The notes below the pieces were generated by a model that was not told where the DNA came from, ran no database searches, and was given only the letters and a program-made list of their open reading frames with translations. A program made the translations under genes and the position numbers. 64,000 nucleotides of DNA from Salinispora oceanensis (GTDB taxonomy: Bacteria; Actinomycetota; Actinomycetes; Mycobacteriales; Micromonosporaceae): NCBI RefSeq assembly GCF_000383575.1, contig NZ_KB911579.1, forward strand, positions 3,318,523 to 3,382,522. Reading direction: 5' to 3'. Positions 46,466-55,234 of the stretch are shown here, piece by piece; positions within the stretch are counted from its first letter, which is position 1, and the number at the start of each line of letters is the position of its first letter.

Positions 46466-47101
46466 CTACACCGGCCGGCTGCCGGCGGGGGTGGCCGCGC
46501 CACACAGCGATGCGGTGCGCGCCCCCAGCCCGAGTTGGGCGGCCGCGGCCAGATCGGCGGCGGTGTCGACATCCCGCCGCAGGCTCGGCCAGTCACCGAG
46601 CAGGGGGAGCGCACCACTGGCCGCATGGGCGGCCGCGGAGCTGCCACCGAAGCGGGGATCCAGGGGCACGCCGGGCGGTGCGGCCAGCAGCACGGTGCCG
46701 GTGCCGGGGTCATCGGGCACATATCGACGGGTCGGGGGACCGGACTGCGCCGCCGACAGGGCGGCCGCCAGCTCGACCGGGCGTAGCGCGGGCAGGTCCG
46801 CGGTGAGGCCCGCCACCCAGCCGGGGCCGGCGGCGGACGCGCCGTACCGGAAGGCGGGGTTGAGCCCGGCGGCGGGGCGGTCCGGCACCACCCGCGCACC
46901 GATCGCCGCCGTCACGACCGGGTCGTCCGTCACCACCAGCACCTCGGCAACCACCGGACAGGCCCGTACCGCCTCGACCGTATCGACCGCCAACGCCAGC
47001 GCCAACGCCGCGTGGGGCTGGCCGGGCAGCGCGCCGCGGAGCCGGCTCTTCGCCGCGTCCAGCCGCTTCACCGGCACCACTACGGTCCACACCTGGGTCA
47101 C
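46466..47101 (-). CDS. cofC: 2-phospho-L-lactate/phosphoenolpyruvate guanylyltransferase
   Basis: A 211-residue nucleotidyltransferase of F420 synthesis (CofC/FbiD). It activates phosphoenolpyruvate or 2-phospholactate with GTP. The start WTVVVPVKRLDAAKSRL is the nucleotide-binding block. ALALAVDTVEAV, VVTDDP, GLTADLPAL and LRRDVDTAADL are characteristic. GTG 47101 begins at the homology; CAGGAT lies 6 nt upstream. The adjacency to plsC-gpsA is typical in actinomycetes. Confidence 0.92.
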   Translation of the reverse strand: MTQVWTVVVPVKRLDAAKSRLRGALPGQPHAALALALAVDTVEAVRACPVVAEVLVVTDDPVVTAAIGARVVPDRPAAGLNPAFRYGASAAGPGWVAGLTADLPALRPVELAAALSAAQSGPPTRRYVPDDPGTGTVLLAAPPGVPLDPRFGGSSAAAHAASGALPLLGDWPSLRRDVDTAADLAAAAQLGLGARTASLCGAATPAGSRPV

Positions 47102-47237
47102 CCCGCCATCCTGCCAGCCCGGTGCCGGTACCCTCACTGGCCGGACCCGGGGGGAGCAGGCATGATTTCACCTCGCGGGCGTTGAACTGGGTGGGGCGTA
47201 CCGGCGGTCCGGTCGGTGGCGGTAGAAGGAGGCGCGG

Positions 47238-47963
47238 GTGGCGCGGCGCAGGATCGGGTTCTGGCCACGGTTCGCCGTGGTGCTGATCAAGTCCCTGATG
47301 ACGATCTGGACACGGCGGCGTTGGCAGGGCATGGAACACCTCCGTAACTCCGGCGGGGTGATCATCGTGCCGAACCACATCTCGCACGCCGATCCGCTGG
47401 TCGCCGCGCACTTCGTCTACGACTCCGGGCGTTGGCCGCGGTTTCTCGGCAAGGCCAGCTTGTTTCGAATTCCGCTGATCGGCCTGATCCTGCGCCGCTG
47501 CTGGCAGATTCCGGTCGAGCGCGGCACCGCGGCCGCGGTCCAGTCGTTGGACCGCCTGGTCGAGGTGGTGAACAGCGGCGGTGCGGTGGTGATCTACCCG
47601 GAGGGGACCACGACCCGGGAACCCGAGCTGTGGCCGATGAAGGCCAAGACCGGTGCCGCACGGCTCGCCCTGGCCACCGGCGCCCCGGTAATCCCGGTGG
47701 CGATGTGGGGGCCCGAGCGGATGTTCGATCCCCGGACCTCCCGGCTGAACCCGCGTCCCCGAATTCCGGTGACCGTCGTCGCCGGGCCTCCGGTCGACCT
47801 GGACCGGTGGGCCGGCGTCCCTCCGACGAAGGCGGTGCTTGAGGAGATGACCGAGGTCATCATGCTGCGTCTGCGCGATCTGCTGGCCGAGATCCGGCAG
47901 GCCGAACCGCCGGCGCTCTGGGAACGCCCCCGCCGCACCGAACGCCCGGGAGCGGCGGCATGA
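47238..47963 (+). CDS. plsC: 1-acyl-sn-glycerol-3-phosphate acyltransferase (PlsC family)
   Basis: 241 residues. The acyltransferase motifs are NHISHADPLV (catalytic HX4D), GKASLFRIPLIG, YPEGTTTRE and APVIPVAMWG. A hydrophobic, basic N-terminus associates it with the membrane. It acylates lysophosphatidate in phospholipid synthesis. AAGGAGG lies 5 nt before GTG 47238. Its stop overlaps the gpsA start (ATGA), coupling acylation with glycerol-3-phosphate supply. Confidence 0.93.
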   Translation: MARRRIGFWPRFAVVLIKSLMTIWTRRRWQGMEHLRNSGGVIIVPNHISHADPLVAAHFVYDSGRWPRFLGKASLFRIPLIGLILRRCWQIPVERGTAAAVQSLDRLVEVVNSGGAVVIYPEGTTTREPELWPMKAKTGAARLALATGAPVIPVAMWGPERMFDPRTSRLNPRPRIPVTVVAGPPVDLDRWAGVPPTKAVLEEMTEVIMLRLRDLLAEIRQAEPPALWERPRRTERPGAAA

Positions 47964-48958
47964 GCGGGCACGTGGCCGTGTTGGGGGCCGGCTCATGGGG
48001 GACGGCCTTCGCCAAGATCCTCGGCGACGCGGGTCGGGAGGTCCGGCTCTGGGCCCGGCGACAGTCGGTCGTGGCGGCGCTACAGGCCGAGCGGAGCAAC
48101 CCGGAGTACCTGCCGGGCCTGGTCCTGCCGGAGCGGGTGACAGCCACCGGTGACGCCGGGGAGGCGATCACGGGTGCCGAGCTGGTGGTGCTGGCGGTCC
48201 CGTCGCAGACCCTGCGGGGCAATCTCGCCGAGTGGCTCCCGTACCTGCACCGCGACGCCACGCTGGTCTCCCTGATGAAGGGGATCGAACTCGGCACCAC
48301 CAAGCGGATGAGCGAGGTGGTCATGGAGACCGCCCGCGTCCCCGCCGACCGGGTGGTCGTGGTCTCCGGGCCGAACCTGGCCCCCGAGATCGTCGCCGAG
48401 CAGCCCGCCGCCACCGTGGTCGCCTGCACCGACGTTGACCGGGCCACCCTCGTGCAGCGGTCGATCACCACCCCGTACTTTCGCCCATATACCAACGACG
48501 ACGTGATCGGCTGCGAACTGGGGGGCGCGGTCAAGAACGTCATCGCCCTGGCGTACGGCATCGCCACCGCGATGGGCTTCGGCCACAACACCCGCGCGAT
48601 GCTGGTCACCCGCGGGCTGGCCGAGACCGCCCGGCTCGGGGTAGCGCTCGGCGCCGACCCGCTCACCTTCGCCGGCCTCGCCGGCTTGGGGGACCTGGTG
48701 GCGTCCTGCTCCTCCCCGTCGGCCCGCAACCGCACCTTCGGCGAGCACCTCGGCCGGGGGGCGACCCTGGAGGAGGCCCGGATCGCCACCCGGCAGACCG
48801 CCGAGGGGGTCAAGAGCGCGCTGGCCATCCGGGATCTGGCCCGGGCACACGAGATCGAGATGCCGATCACCGAGCAGGTCGAGCTGGTCTGCCACGAGGG
48901 CGGGGACCCGCGACGTGCGGTCGCGGCGTTGATGAGCCGTACGACGAAGCCGGAGTGA
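47960..48958 (+). CDS. gpsA: Glycerol-3-phosphate dehydrogenase [NAD(P)+]
   Basis: 332 residues. It reduces dihydroxyacetone phosphate to glycerol-3-phosphate for lipids. VLGAGSWGTAFAKILGDAG is the cofactor motif. SGPNLAPEIV, CELGGAVKNVIALAYGIA (catalytic Lys) and AGLGDLVASCSSPSARNR are diagnostic. It is coupled to plsC by a 4-nt overlap and followed after 4 nt by a PLP enzyme gene. Confidence 0.97.
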   Translation: MSGHVAVLGAGSWGTAFAKILGDAGREVRLWARRQSVVAALQAERSNPEYLPGLVLPERVTATGDAGEAITGAELVVLAVPSQTLRGNLAEWLPYLHRDATLVSLMKGIELGTTKRMSEVVMETARVPADRVVVVSGPNLAPEIVAEQPAATVVACTDVDRATLVQRSITTPYFRPYTNDDVIGCELGGAVKNVIALAYGIATAMGFGHNTRAMLVTRGLAETARLGVALGADPLTFAGLAGLGDLVASCSSPSARNRTFGEHLGRGATLEEARIATRQTAEGVKSALAIRDLARAHEIEMPITEQVELVCHEGGDPRRAVAALMSRTTKPE

Positions 48959-48962
48959 GGCG

Positions 48963-50078
48963 GTGCTGGCCGACCGCGACGGGACCCGCTGTGTCCGCGC
49001 CGGGCTGCCGGAGCCCGTACCCGGGGAGCCCTTCCTACCCGGCCCGGTCTTCGCCGCGCCGTACCACCTCGATCCGTGGGCCGGGCCGGCGGGCACGCCG
49101 AACGGCTACGGTCGGCCGGACAACCCGACCCGGCGGCGGTTGGAGGCGGCGATCGGCGAGCTGGAGGGGGGCGACTGTCGGGTTTTTGCCAGTGGCCAGG
49201 CGGCGATCACCGGGCTGCTGTTGAGTGTGCTGCGCTCCGGCGACACGGTGCTGCTCCCCGCCGACGGCTACTTTCCGGTGCGGGCGTTCGCCACCGAGAC
49301 CCTGGCCGGGATCGGGGTACGGGTCCTCCTCGCACCGACCGCCGGTCCCTATCCGGACCTCGCCGGCGTACGTCTGGTGTTGGTGGAGACCCCGGCGAAC
49401 CCGGGCCTCGACGTCGTTGACCTGACCGGGTTGGCGGCGCGGGCGCGGGCGGCGGGGGCCTTGCTGGTGGTGGACAACACCACCGCGACCCCGCTCGGGC
49501 AGCGTCCGCTGGAACTCGGCGCCGACCTGGTGGTGGCCTCCGGCACGAAGGCGCTCACCGGCCACTCGGACCTGCTGCTCGGCTATGTCGGCACCCGGTC
49601 AGCCGAGTTGCTCGCGGCAGTGACCCGGTGGCGGGACCAGACCGGGGCGGTCCCGGGCGCCTTTGACGCCTGGCTGGCGCACCGATCCCTGGCCACCCTC
49701 GACCTGCGGCTGGCCCGGCAGACCGCGAACGCCGCGGCCCTCGCCGGGTTGCTGGCGGAGCACCCGGGAGTGACCGGGCTGCGCTGGCCGGGCCGGCCGG
49801 AGGACCCGGCCTACCCGGTGGCCGTGGCGCAGCTGCGCCGGATGCCGGGGGTGCTCTCGTTTGATCTCGGCGACGCCGACCGCGTCGCCCGCTTCGTCGC
49901 CGCCGCCCGGCTGGTGTCGGCGGCCACCTCGTTCGGTGGGCTGCACACCACGGCTGACCGGCGCGCCCAATGGGGTGACGACACGCCGCCCGGCTTTGTC
50001 CGGCTGTCCTGCGGGGTCGAGGACCCGGCCGACCTGGTCGCCGACGTGGCTGCCGCGCTGCGGGCCGTTGCCGGCTGA
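48963..50078 (+). CDS. Cys/Met-metabolism PLP-dependent enzyme (cystathionine gamma-lyase/synthase-like)
   Basis: 371 residues of the trans-sulfuration family. Blocks include YGRPDNPTRRRLEAAIGELEGG, FASGQAAITGLLLSVLRSGD, LVVDNTTATPLGQRPLELG and the Schiff-base Lys in VASGTKALTGHSD. FVRLSCGVEDPADLVADV closes the domain. The usual SKY or KYxxGHSD motif reads TKALTGHSD, and the N-terminus has its own GEPFLPGPVFAAPYH start. Substrate unassigned. GTG 48963 lies 4 nt after gpsA, so it is likely the third gene of that operon. Confidence 0.9.
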   Translation: MLADRDGTRCVRAGLPEPVPGEPFLPGPVFAAPYHLDPWAGPAGTPNGYGRPDNPTRRRLEAAIGELEGGDCRVFASGQAAITGLLLSVLRSGDTVLLPADGYFPVRAFATETLAGIGVRVLLAPTAGPYPDLAGVRLVLVETPANPGLDVVDLTGLAARARAAGALLVVDNTTATPLGQRPLELGADLVVASGTKALTGHSDLLLGYVGTRSAELLAAVTRWRDQTGAVPGAFDAWLAHRSLATLDLRLARQTANAAALAGLLAEHPGVTGLRWPGRPEDPAYPVAVAQLRRMPGVLSFDLGDADRVARFVAAARLVSAATSFGGLHTTADRRAQWGDDTPPGFVRLSCGVEDPADLVADVAAALRAVAG

Positions 50079-50172
50079 CTGCTGTCGGGCGTCGGCTGCC
50101 GGTTTGCCGATGGCGGGTCACCGGTGCGGGAACTAGCCTCACGTCATCGTCTCCGGAGTGGGAGGGTCGAAC

Positions 50173-51204
50173 GTGGGCAGCGCGGCAACGCCGGTGGTCG
50201 TTGGTCTGGACAACGGCGGCACCAGCAACAACGCCACTGTGCTGACGGTGGATGGGCGCTTCCTCGTGGACGGGTTGCTCGAGAGCCCGAGCGAGGTCCA
50301 GGCCGGTCCGCAGGCAGCGATTGAGGCCCTCGCGGGTGCCTTTACCGGGGCATTGGCGTCGGTCGGTGTAACTCGGGATCTGGTCCGGGCGGTGGGGCTG
50401 GACACCCCCGGTCCGGCCAGCGCCGCCGGGGTGATCTCCTCGCGTGGTTCGACCAACTTCTCCCAGCCGCAGTGGCGGGGTTACGACGTGCGGGGTGCGC
50501 TTGCGCGGCGGCTCGACCTGCCGGTGGTGTATCTCAACGATGGCAACGCCGCCGCCCTGTACGCGCACCAATCGCACTTCGGCGCGGATGCGGCGCGTCG
50601 CTCGTCGGTCTCCGTGGTGGTGGGTACCGGTCTCGGGGGCGGGCTGGTCGAAGGCGGACGGGTGATCGCCGGTGCGGCCGGTATGGCGGGGGAGTTGGGG
50701 CACGTGCAGCTACCGCTGACCGGCCTGCTTGGCCCCAGCCAACCGGAGCCGGTCTGTGGCTGTGGCTTCGTCGGGGACGCGGAGAGCGTCGCGTCGCTGA
50801 CCGGGATCGCCCGTAACCTGCTGCCGTACTGGCTGACCCGGTTTCCCGGGCATCCGCTGGCCGCCGAGCCGTTGGTGCGGGCGGCGAAGTTGGTCCGTGG
50901 GCTTGGCGAGCGGGGTGACCCGCTGGCCCGGGAGATCTTCACCCAGCAGGCGAAGGCGATCGGCCGGCTGTTCACCCTCGTGGCGAATCTCGCTGATCCG
51001 CATGCCTACTTTGTCGGTGGGGGCGTGGTGGAGGCGGCTCCGGAGTTCCGCGACTGGTTCCTGGACATCGTCCGCGAGCACACGGTGCTGCGGAAGGAAC
51101 AGGCGGCGGTGGCGACGTTCGCGCTGGTGCCGGAGCGGGACATGGCCGGGGCGCGCGGGGTGGCCCTCGCGGCGCTGCGGGTTTCGTCGCCACCGGGGCG
51201 ATGA
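50173..51204 (+). CDS. ROK-family sugar kinase or regulator-type protein
   Basis: 343 residues. The ATP-binding VGLDNGGTSNNATVL is at the start, NDGNAAALYAH and VVVGTGLGGGLVEGGRV in the middle, and AGELGHV. The zinc motif of ROK proteins is usually CxCGxxGCxE; here it reads CGCGFVGDAE, so the last Cys is replaced by Asp and metal binding may be altered. No helix-turn-helix is present, so a sugar kinase is likely. GGAGGG is 6 nt before GTG 50173, and TAGCCT upstream may be the -10. Confidence 0.85.
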   Translation: MGSAATPVVVGLDNGGTSNNATVLTVDGRFLVDGLLESPSEVQAGPQAAIEALAGAFTGALASVGVTRDLVRAVGLDTPGPASAAGVISSRGSTNFSQPQWRGYDVRGALARRLDLPVVYLNDGNAAALYAHQSHFGADAARRSSVSVVVGTGLGGGLVEGGRVIAGAAGMAGELGHVQLPLTGLLGPSQPEPVCGCGFVGDAESVASLTGIARNLLPYWLTRFPGHPLAAEPLVRAAKLVRGLGERGDPLAREIFTQQAKAIGRLFTLVANLADPHAYFVGGGVVEAAPEFRDWFLDIVREHTVLRKEQAAVATFALVPERDMAGARGVALAALRVSSPPGR

Positions 51205-51271
51205 GGGGTGGCCGGAGCTGGCATCTGGTTGTGGTCGGGCGACGGTGGGACCGGTACCGCCGCCCGACCGG

Positions 51272-51472
51272 TCACCGGCGTGGTGGCGCGGCGGCGAAGG
51301 TCGTCCAGGCCGCAGGGGTGAAGAGCAGCGTCGGGCCGCTTCGGTCCTTCGAGTCGCGCACGCCCACCGCCTGTGGGAGCGTCGCGATCTCGACGCACGC
51401 CCCCTCGTCTCCGCTGTGGCTGCTGGTACGCCAGTGGGCCCGGGGCAGCTGCGGGCCGATCGTCGGTGTCAT
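51272..51472 (-). CDS. DUF397 small protein
   Basis: 66 residues with the DUF397 signature WRTSSHSGDEGACVEIATLP, AVGVRDSKDRSGPTLLFTPAAW. Such proteins are paired with XRE-type regulators in actinomycetes, often in many copies (WhiJ-type systems), and are thought to act as regulator partners or antagonists. It follows the XRE gene by 4 nt on the same strand. Confidence 0.93.
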   Translation of the reverse strand: MTPTIGPQLPRAHWRTSSHSGDEGACVEIATLPQAVGVRDSKDRSGPTLLFTPAAWTTFAAAPPRR

Positions 51473-51476
51473 CGTC

Positions 51477-52322
51477 CTACCGTCCCTCCATGAGGTGTCG
51501 AAGCTGGTCCCGGCTGTCTGCCGGGCTGAGGGCCACGCTCCGCAGGTTCTCCATGATCTTGGTGCAGGTGCGGAGGTCGCCGGGGCGGTCGAGAACCATC
51601 TGGCCGGCGACGGTCTCCACCGAGGCGATGAAGGGGTCTTCGGGGTCCGCGAACTCCAGGATGTGCAGCGAGCCGCGGGTGCCGCGGTGGTAGCCGGCGG
51701 CCAGTGGGATCACCTGGACGGTGACGTTGGGCAGGTCACTTGCCTTCAGGAGATGGCTCAGCTGCGCCGCCATCACTGTCCGGTCGCCCACCGGTCGGAG
51801 TAGGGCGCCTTCGTCGATGATGGCATCGAGGATCGGCGGGTGCGGCGCGGTGAGCCGCTGTTGCCGGTCGAGCCGGAGCTGGACCCGCTGCTCGACCTCG
51901 TCGTCTGTCAGGGTGTGCGGGCCTCCTCGCATCACGCCGCGGATGTAGTCGGCGGTCTGGAGCAGGCCGGGCACCACGGAGGGCTCGAAGTTGGCGATCG
52001 CGGTGGCCTCGGCCTCCAGCGCGATGAAGTCGATGGTGCGCCGGTCGAGCAGGTATGAGTAGGAGACCCACCAGCCGGGCTTGCGTGCGTCCTTGGCGAG
52101 CTGTGTCGCTGCCGCGATCTCGTCTGGTGCGACACCGTAGAGGGTCAGGAGCGCACGGACGACCGCCGGGCTCACCAGCGTCTGCGCGTTCTCGTAGCGG
52201 GACAGGGTGCTGCGGGTGCTGCTGATTTCGTCCGCCGCGGATTCCAGGGTGAGGCCGGCGGCCTCCCGGTGCGTGCGCAGGGCGATGCCCAGCCGACGGG
52301 CGCGGGCGGTTTTCGGGGCCAT
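51477..52322 (-). CDS. XRE-family regulator with DUF5753 domain (WhiJ-like)
   Basis: 281 residues. The helix-turn-helix (about 10-65) has LRTHREAAGLTLESAADEI and STRSTLSRYENAQ. The DUF5753 domain fills the rest (about 85-265), with SYLLDRRTIDFIALEAEAT, IANFEPSVVPGLLQTADY and LPNVTVQVIPLAAGYH. These regulators form pairs with DUF397 proteins and influence development and antibiotic production in Streptomyces. ATG 52322 follows an AAGG ribosome site. The frame extends 18 nt farther upstream, with no clear support. Confidence 0.93.
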   Translation of the reverse strand: MAPKTARARRLGIALRTHREAAGLTLESAADEISSTRSTLSRYENAQTLVSPAVVRALLTLYGVAPDEIAAATQLAKDARKPGWWVSYSYLLDRRTIDFIALEAEATAIANFEPSVVPGLLQTADYIRGVMRGGPHTLTDDEVEQRVQLRLDRQQRLTAPHPPILDAIIDEGALLRPVGDRTVMAAQLSHLLKASDLPNVTVQVIPLAAGYHRGTRGSLHILEFADPEDPFIASVETVAGQMVLDRPGDLRTCTKIMENLRSVALSPADSRDQLRHLMEGR

Positions 52323-52551
52323 GTATCGATCCTTGCACATCTTTGGGAGGCGGTAAATGAGAGAACGCGGGTGAGAGTTGCATTCACGGCTGTCGCGGTG
52401 TCACCCTGTTGTCAGGTCCTCGCTGACGGTTGTCGTGGCGACGGCGGCGGCGAGCGACTCGGAGGGATGAGGCGCGCGGCGGTCGGGTTACCTCCCCCGG
52501 GCCCGGTTGTCGCGTGCCGCCCCCATGGCTCGCCGTCCGGAGGGACTCGAC

Positions 52552-52827
52552 ATGCGAACTGCCCAGCTGCCCCGACAGTGCCGTGGCTCCACCGAGCCGG
52601 GCCAGGTGGCGCTGACCCGGTTCCTGGTGGTGCTCACCGATGTGCGCGCCCAGGACTGTGGTCGGGACGAGCGGGCCAGCCCGGAGCGGCGTCGGCAGGT
52701 GGTGGGCGCGAGTAGCCGTGTGGCGGCCGAGCGGATCGCCGGAGCGTTCATGGCGCTGGGCATGGTGCGGGCGGGTCGGCAGCGGGTCAAGCTGATCGCG
52801 ATCGGCCGGCGGCGTAGTCGCCGATAG
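52552..52827 (+). CDS. Small basic hypothetical protein divergent from the XRE gene
   Basis: 91 residues from ATG 52552, with GGAGGG (52539-52544) 7 nt upstream. It is Arg-rich. A middle helix-like stretch (PGQVALTRFLVVLTDVRAQ) and SSRVAAERIAGAFMALGMVRAG look folded, and the C-terminus is a run of Arg/Ser. I do not recognise it. It could belong to the XRE/DUF397 module, reading divergently. Confidence 0.5.
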   Translation: MRTAQLPRQCRGSTEPGQVALTRFLVVLTDVRAQDCGRDERASPERRRQVVGASSRVAAERIAGAFMALGMVRAGRQRVKLIAIGRRRSRR

Positions 52828-53051
52828 TCGACGGCCCGGCGGGCTGCCGGGAGCCGGCGGGCCGTCTCCTTCCTACCGAGCTAAACCGATACATCCATAA
52901 AATCCGGTTACCCACCGTATTGTAGGCCGCTTAGTGGTTAGGCCCTCGCGCTCTCAACGGGGTATCGCACGCCGACGTTCACCACGCACAGTAAGGTCAC
53001 CAAGGTGAGTGCCCCGGCAGATGTGACGAGCCGACGAAGAGGTGAGGGCCA

Positions 53052-54158
53052 GTGACCACCCCAGGCAGGACCCGCGTGGCGGTCGTGTTCGGCGGACGTA
53101 GCCCGGAGCACGGCATTTCCTGTGTCAGCGCCGGCAGCGTGCTGGCGGCGCTCGACCCCGACGAATATGAGGTCGTGCCGGTGGGGATCAGCCGCGCCGG
53201 CCAGTGGGTGTTGACCGGGGGCGATCCGGACCAGCTCGCGATCAATGCCCGGCGGTTGCCGGAGATCACCGCGGAGTCCGGGGACGCCGTCATGCTGAAC
53301 GCTGATCCGAGCAGCGGTGGGCTGCTGGTACTCGACGCGACCGCGGGGCCTCGGGCCCTCGCCGACGTGGACGTGGTGTTTCCGGTACTGCACGGAGAGT
53401 ACGGGGAGGACGGCACTATCCAGGGGATGCTGGAGATGGCCGGCATCCCGTACGTCGGGGCGAACGTCTTCGCCTCCGCCGCCGCCATGGACAAGGAGTT
53501 CACCAAGAAGCTCTGCGCCGCCGAGGGGATTCCGGTTGGCCCGTACACGGTGCTGCGCAGCGGCATGACCTTGACCGAGCAGGACAAGCGACGCCTCGGC
53601 CTGCCGGTCTTCGTCAAGCCCTCCCGGGCCGGCTCCTCCTTCGGGATCACCAAGATTAGCGACTGGGCGGACCTGGATGACGCGGTCGCCACCGCCCGGG
53701 AAATCGACTCCAAGGTCCTCGTCGAGAGCGCGGTCGTTGGCCGTGAGATCGAATGCGGGGTGCTGGAGGGCGAGGCCGGTGGGGCGCCGGAAGCGTCCTC
53801 GCTCGCCGAGATCCGGGTGATCGGGGAGCATGACTTCTATGACTTCGAGGCGAAGTATATCGATGCTGATCTCGCCTCTGAGTACGACATCCCCGCGGAG
53901 CTGCCGGAGCGGGTGACCCGTCAGGTCCGGGAGTACGCGGTCCGCGCCTTCACCGCGCTCGACTGCTCCGGGCTGGCTCGGGCCGACTTCTTCGTCACCC
54001 CCGAGCTGGATGTTTACCTCAACGAGGTGAACACGATGCCCGGCTTCACCCCGTCGTCGATGTTCCCGCGGATGTGGGCGGCCGCCGGTCTGGAGTACCC
54101 GAAGTTGATCAACCGTCTCATCCGGACCGCCCTGCACCGTAGGAGCGGCTCGCGTTGA
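53052..54158 (+). CDS. ddl: D-alanine--D-alanine ligase
   Basis: A 368-residue ATP-grasp ligase that makes the dipeptide end of peptidoglycan precursors. VAVVFGGRSPEHGISCVSAGS at the start, VFPVLHGEYGEDGTIQGMLE, KPSRAGSSFGITKI and EVNTMPGFTPSSMFP are diagnostic. The omega-loop reads EAKYIDAD, with the Tyr seen in D-Ala-D-Ala rather than D-Ala-D-lactate (VanA-type) ligases. GTG 53052 follows GAGG; TAAGGT at 52992-52997 is a possible -10. Confidence 0.95.
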   Translation: MTTPGRTRVAVVFGGRSPEHGISCVSAGSVLAALDPDEYEVVPVGISRAGQWVLTGGDPDQLAINARRLPEITAESGDAVMLNADPSSGGLLVLDATAGPRALADVDVVFPVLHGEYGEDGTIQGMLEMAGIPYVGANVFASAAAMDKEFTKKLCAAEGIPVGPYTVLRSGMTLTEQDKRRLGLPVFVKPSRAGSSFGITKISDWADLDDAVATAREIDSKVLVESAVVGREIECGVLEGEAGGAPEASSLAEIRVIGEHDFYDFEAKYIDADLASEYDIPAELPERVTRQVREYAVRAFTALDCSGLARADFFVTPELDVYLNEVNTMPGFTPSSMFPRMWAAAGLEYPKLINRLIRTALHRRSGSR

Positions 54159-54232
54159 GCCACCTCGCCGCCGTGCTCCGGATTGCCGGTGCGGCAGGTC
54201 CGGTCGCAGCGGCGGCGGCCCGTTGGCGGGGT

Positions 54233-54904
54233 CTACTCGGGGCGACAGCCGGTCGGGGCGTCGTCAACGGAGGGAACCGTGGCGATGATCGTTTCTGAGA
54301 TGGGGGAGACCCACTGGAGCGGCTGGTCGTAACCGTCGGGCACCCGGACCGTGACCGTCGTCTCCCGGTCAACGGTGCTCAGCACGGTGCTGTCCGCCGC
54401 TTCGCTGCCGTACCAGCAGACCCGGTTGACCAACCAGAGCTTGTCGGTGTCGGCGAAGGTTGGCGCCGGGCCGCCGCAGGCCACGGTGAGGGCGGGATCA
54501 CCATACGCGGCGTTCTGCTCGGAGCCGGCGGTGACCGGACGCTGCGGCAGCTCCCGGATCGCCGGCGGAAGCTGGGAGAGCAGGGCGCGGCAGACGGTGG
54601 CGGGACGTTCGGCCAGGGCCGGAGCGGCCATCTCCACGGGGGCGGTCGACAGCGGCGTGGGGGTCGTCATCGAATTCGGTTCGGTTTCCGGCTGGTCCGG
54701 GGCGAACTGGTTGAACGCCAGGACACCGGCCAGCACGGTCGCCGGGAGCGCGACCGCCGTCGCGATCAGGGCCGCGCCGCGGTTGGAGCGGTCCCGGCCG
54801 CCCGCCGGGGCCCCGCCGGCGCCGTCGGTAGCGGTGTCGTTCCCGGGGCCGGGTACGTCGTGGCGGGCAGTGGTGGTTTCGGGTGAGTCGGGCAGCCTGC
54901 TCAC
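54233..54904 (-). CDS. DUF3515 membrane-anchored protein
   Basis: 223 residues. A polar 40-residue cytoplasmic N-terminus is followed by one hydrophobic helix (ALIATAVALPATVLAGVLAF). An extracytoplasmic DUF3515 domain follows (about 90-223), with CRALLSQLPPAIRELPQRP, TVACGGPAP and CWYGSEA. Actinobacterial DUF3515 genes commonly lie downstream of ddl. Function unknown. GTG 54904 directly follows the stop of the AsnC-type gene. Confidence 0.87.
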   Translation of the reverse strand: MSRLPDSPETTTARHDVPGPGNDTATDGAGGAPAGGRDRSNRGAALIATAVALPATVLAGVLAFNQFAPDQPETEPNSMTTPTPLSTAPVEMAAPALAERPATVCRALLSQLPPAIRELPQRPVTAGSEQNAAYGDPALTVACGGPAPTFADTDKLWLVNRVCWYGSEAADSTVLSTVDRETTVTVRVPDGYDQPLQWVSPISETIIATVPSVDDAPTGCRPE

Positions 54905-55138
54905 TTAGAGACGCACCACCGAACAGGTGAGGGTGCGGGTGATTCCGGGCACCATCTGCACCTTGCTGACGATGAGGTCGCCGAGTTCATCCACGGTCGG
55001 CGCTTCGCAGAGCAGCACCACGTCGTAGGGCCCGGTGACGGCGTCAACGCGGACAACGCCGGTAATCTTCGCGATCTGACCGGCCACGTCACGCGCCTGG
55101 CCGACCTCTGTCTGGATGAGTATGTACGCCTGTACCAC
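54905..55138 (-). CDS. Stand-alone Lrp/AsnC ligand-binding (RAM) domain protein
   Basis: 77 residues. It is only the C-terminal effector domain of Lrp/AsnC regulators (VVQAYILIQTEVGQARDVAG, GVVRVDAVTGPYDVVLLCEA), with no DNA-binding half. Such stand-alone domains bind amino acids and may modify other regulators. GGAGGGAGG is a strong ribosome site before GTG 55138. It is translated just ahead of the DUF3515 gene (stop and start adjoin) and diverges from thiL. Confidence 0.92.
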   Translation of the reverse strand: MVQAYILIQTEVGQARDVAGQIAKITGVVRVDAVTGPYDVVLLCEAPTVDELGDLIVSKVQMVPGITRTLTCSVVRL

Positions 55139-55234
55139 GTTCGACCTCCCTCCGTCGCCGCTGGATGAGCGGCCCGAAGTGAGAAAATACCCTACCGACC
55201 AGGCCGGATTCCGATCGGCGGAGAAGGAGAAGCG

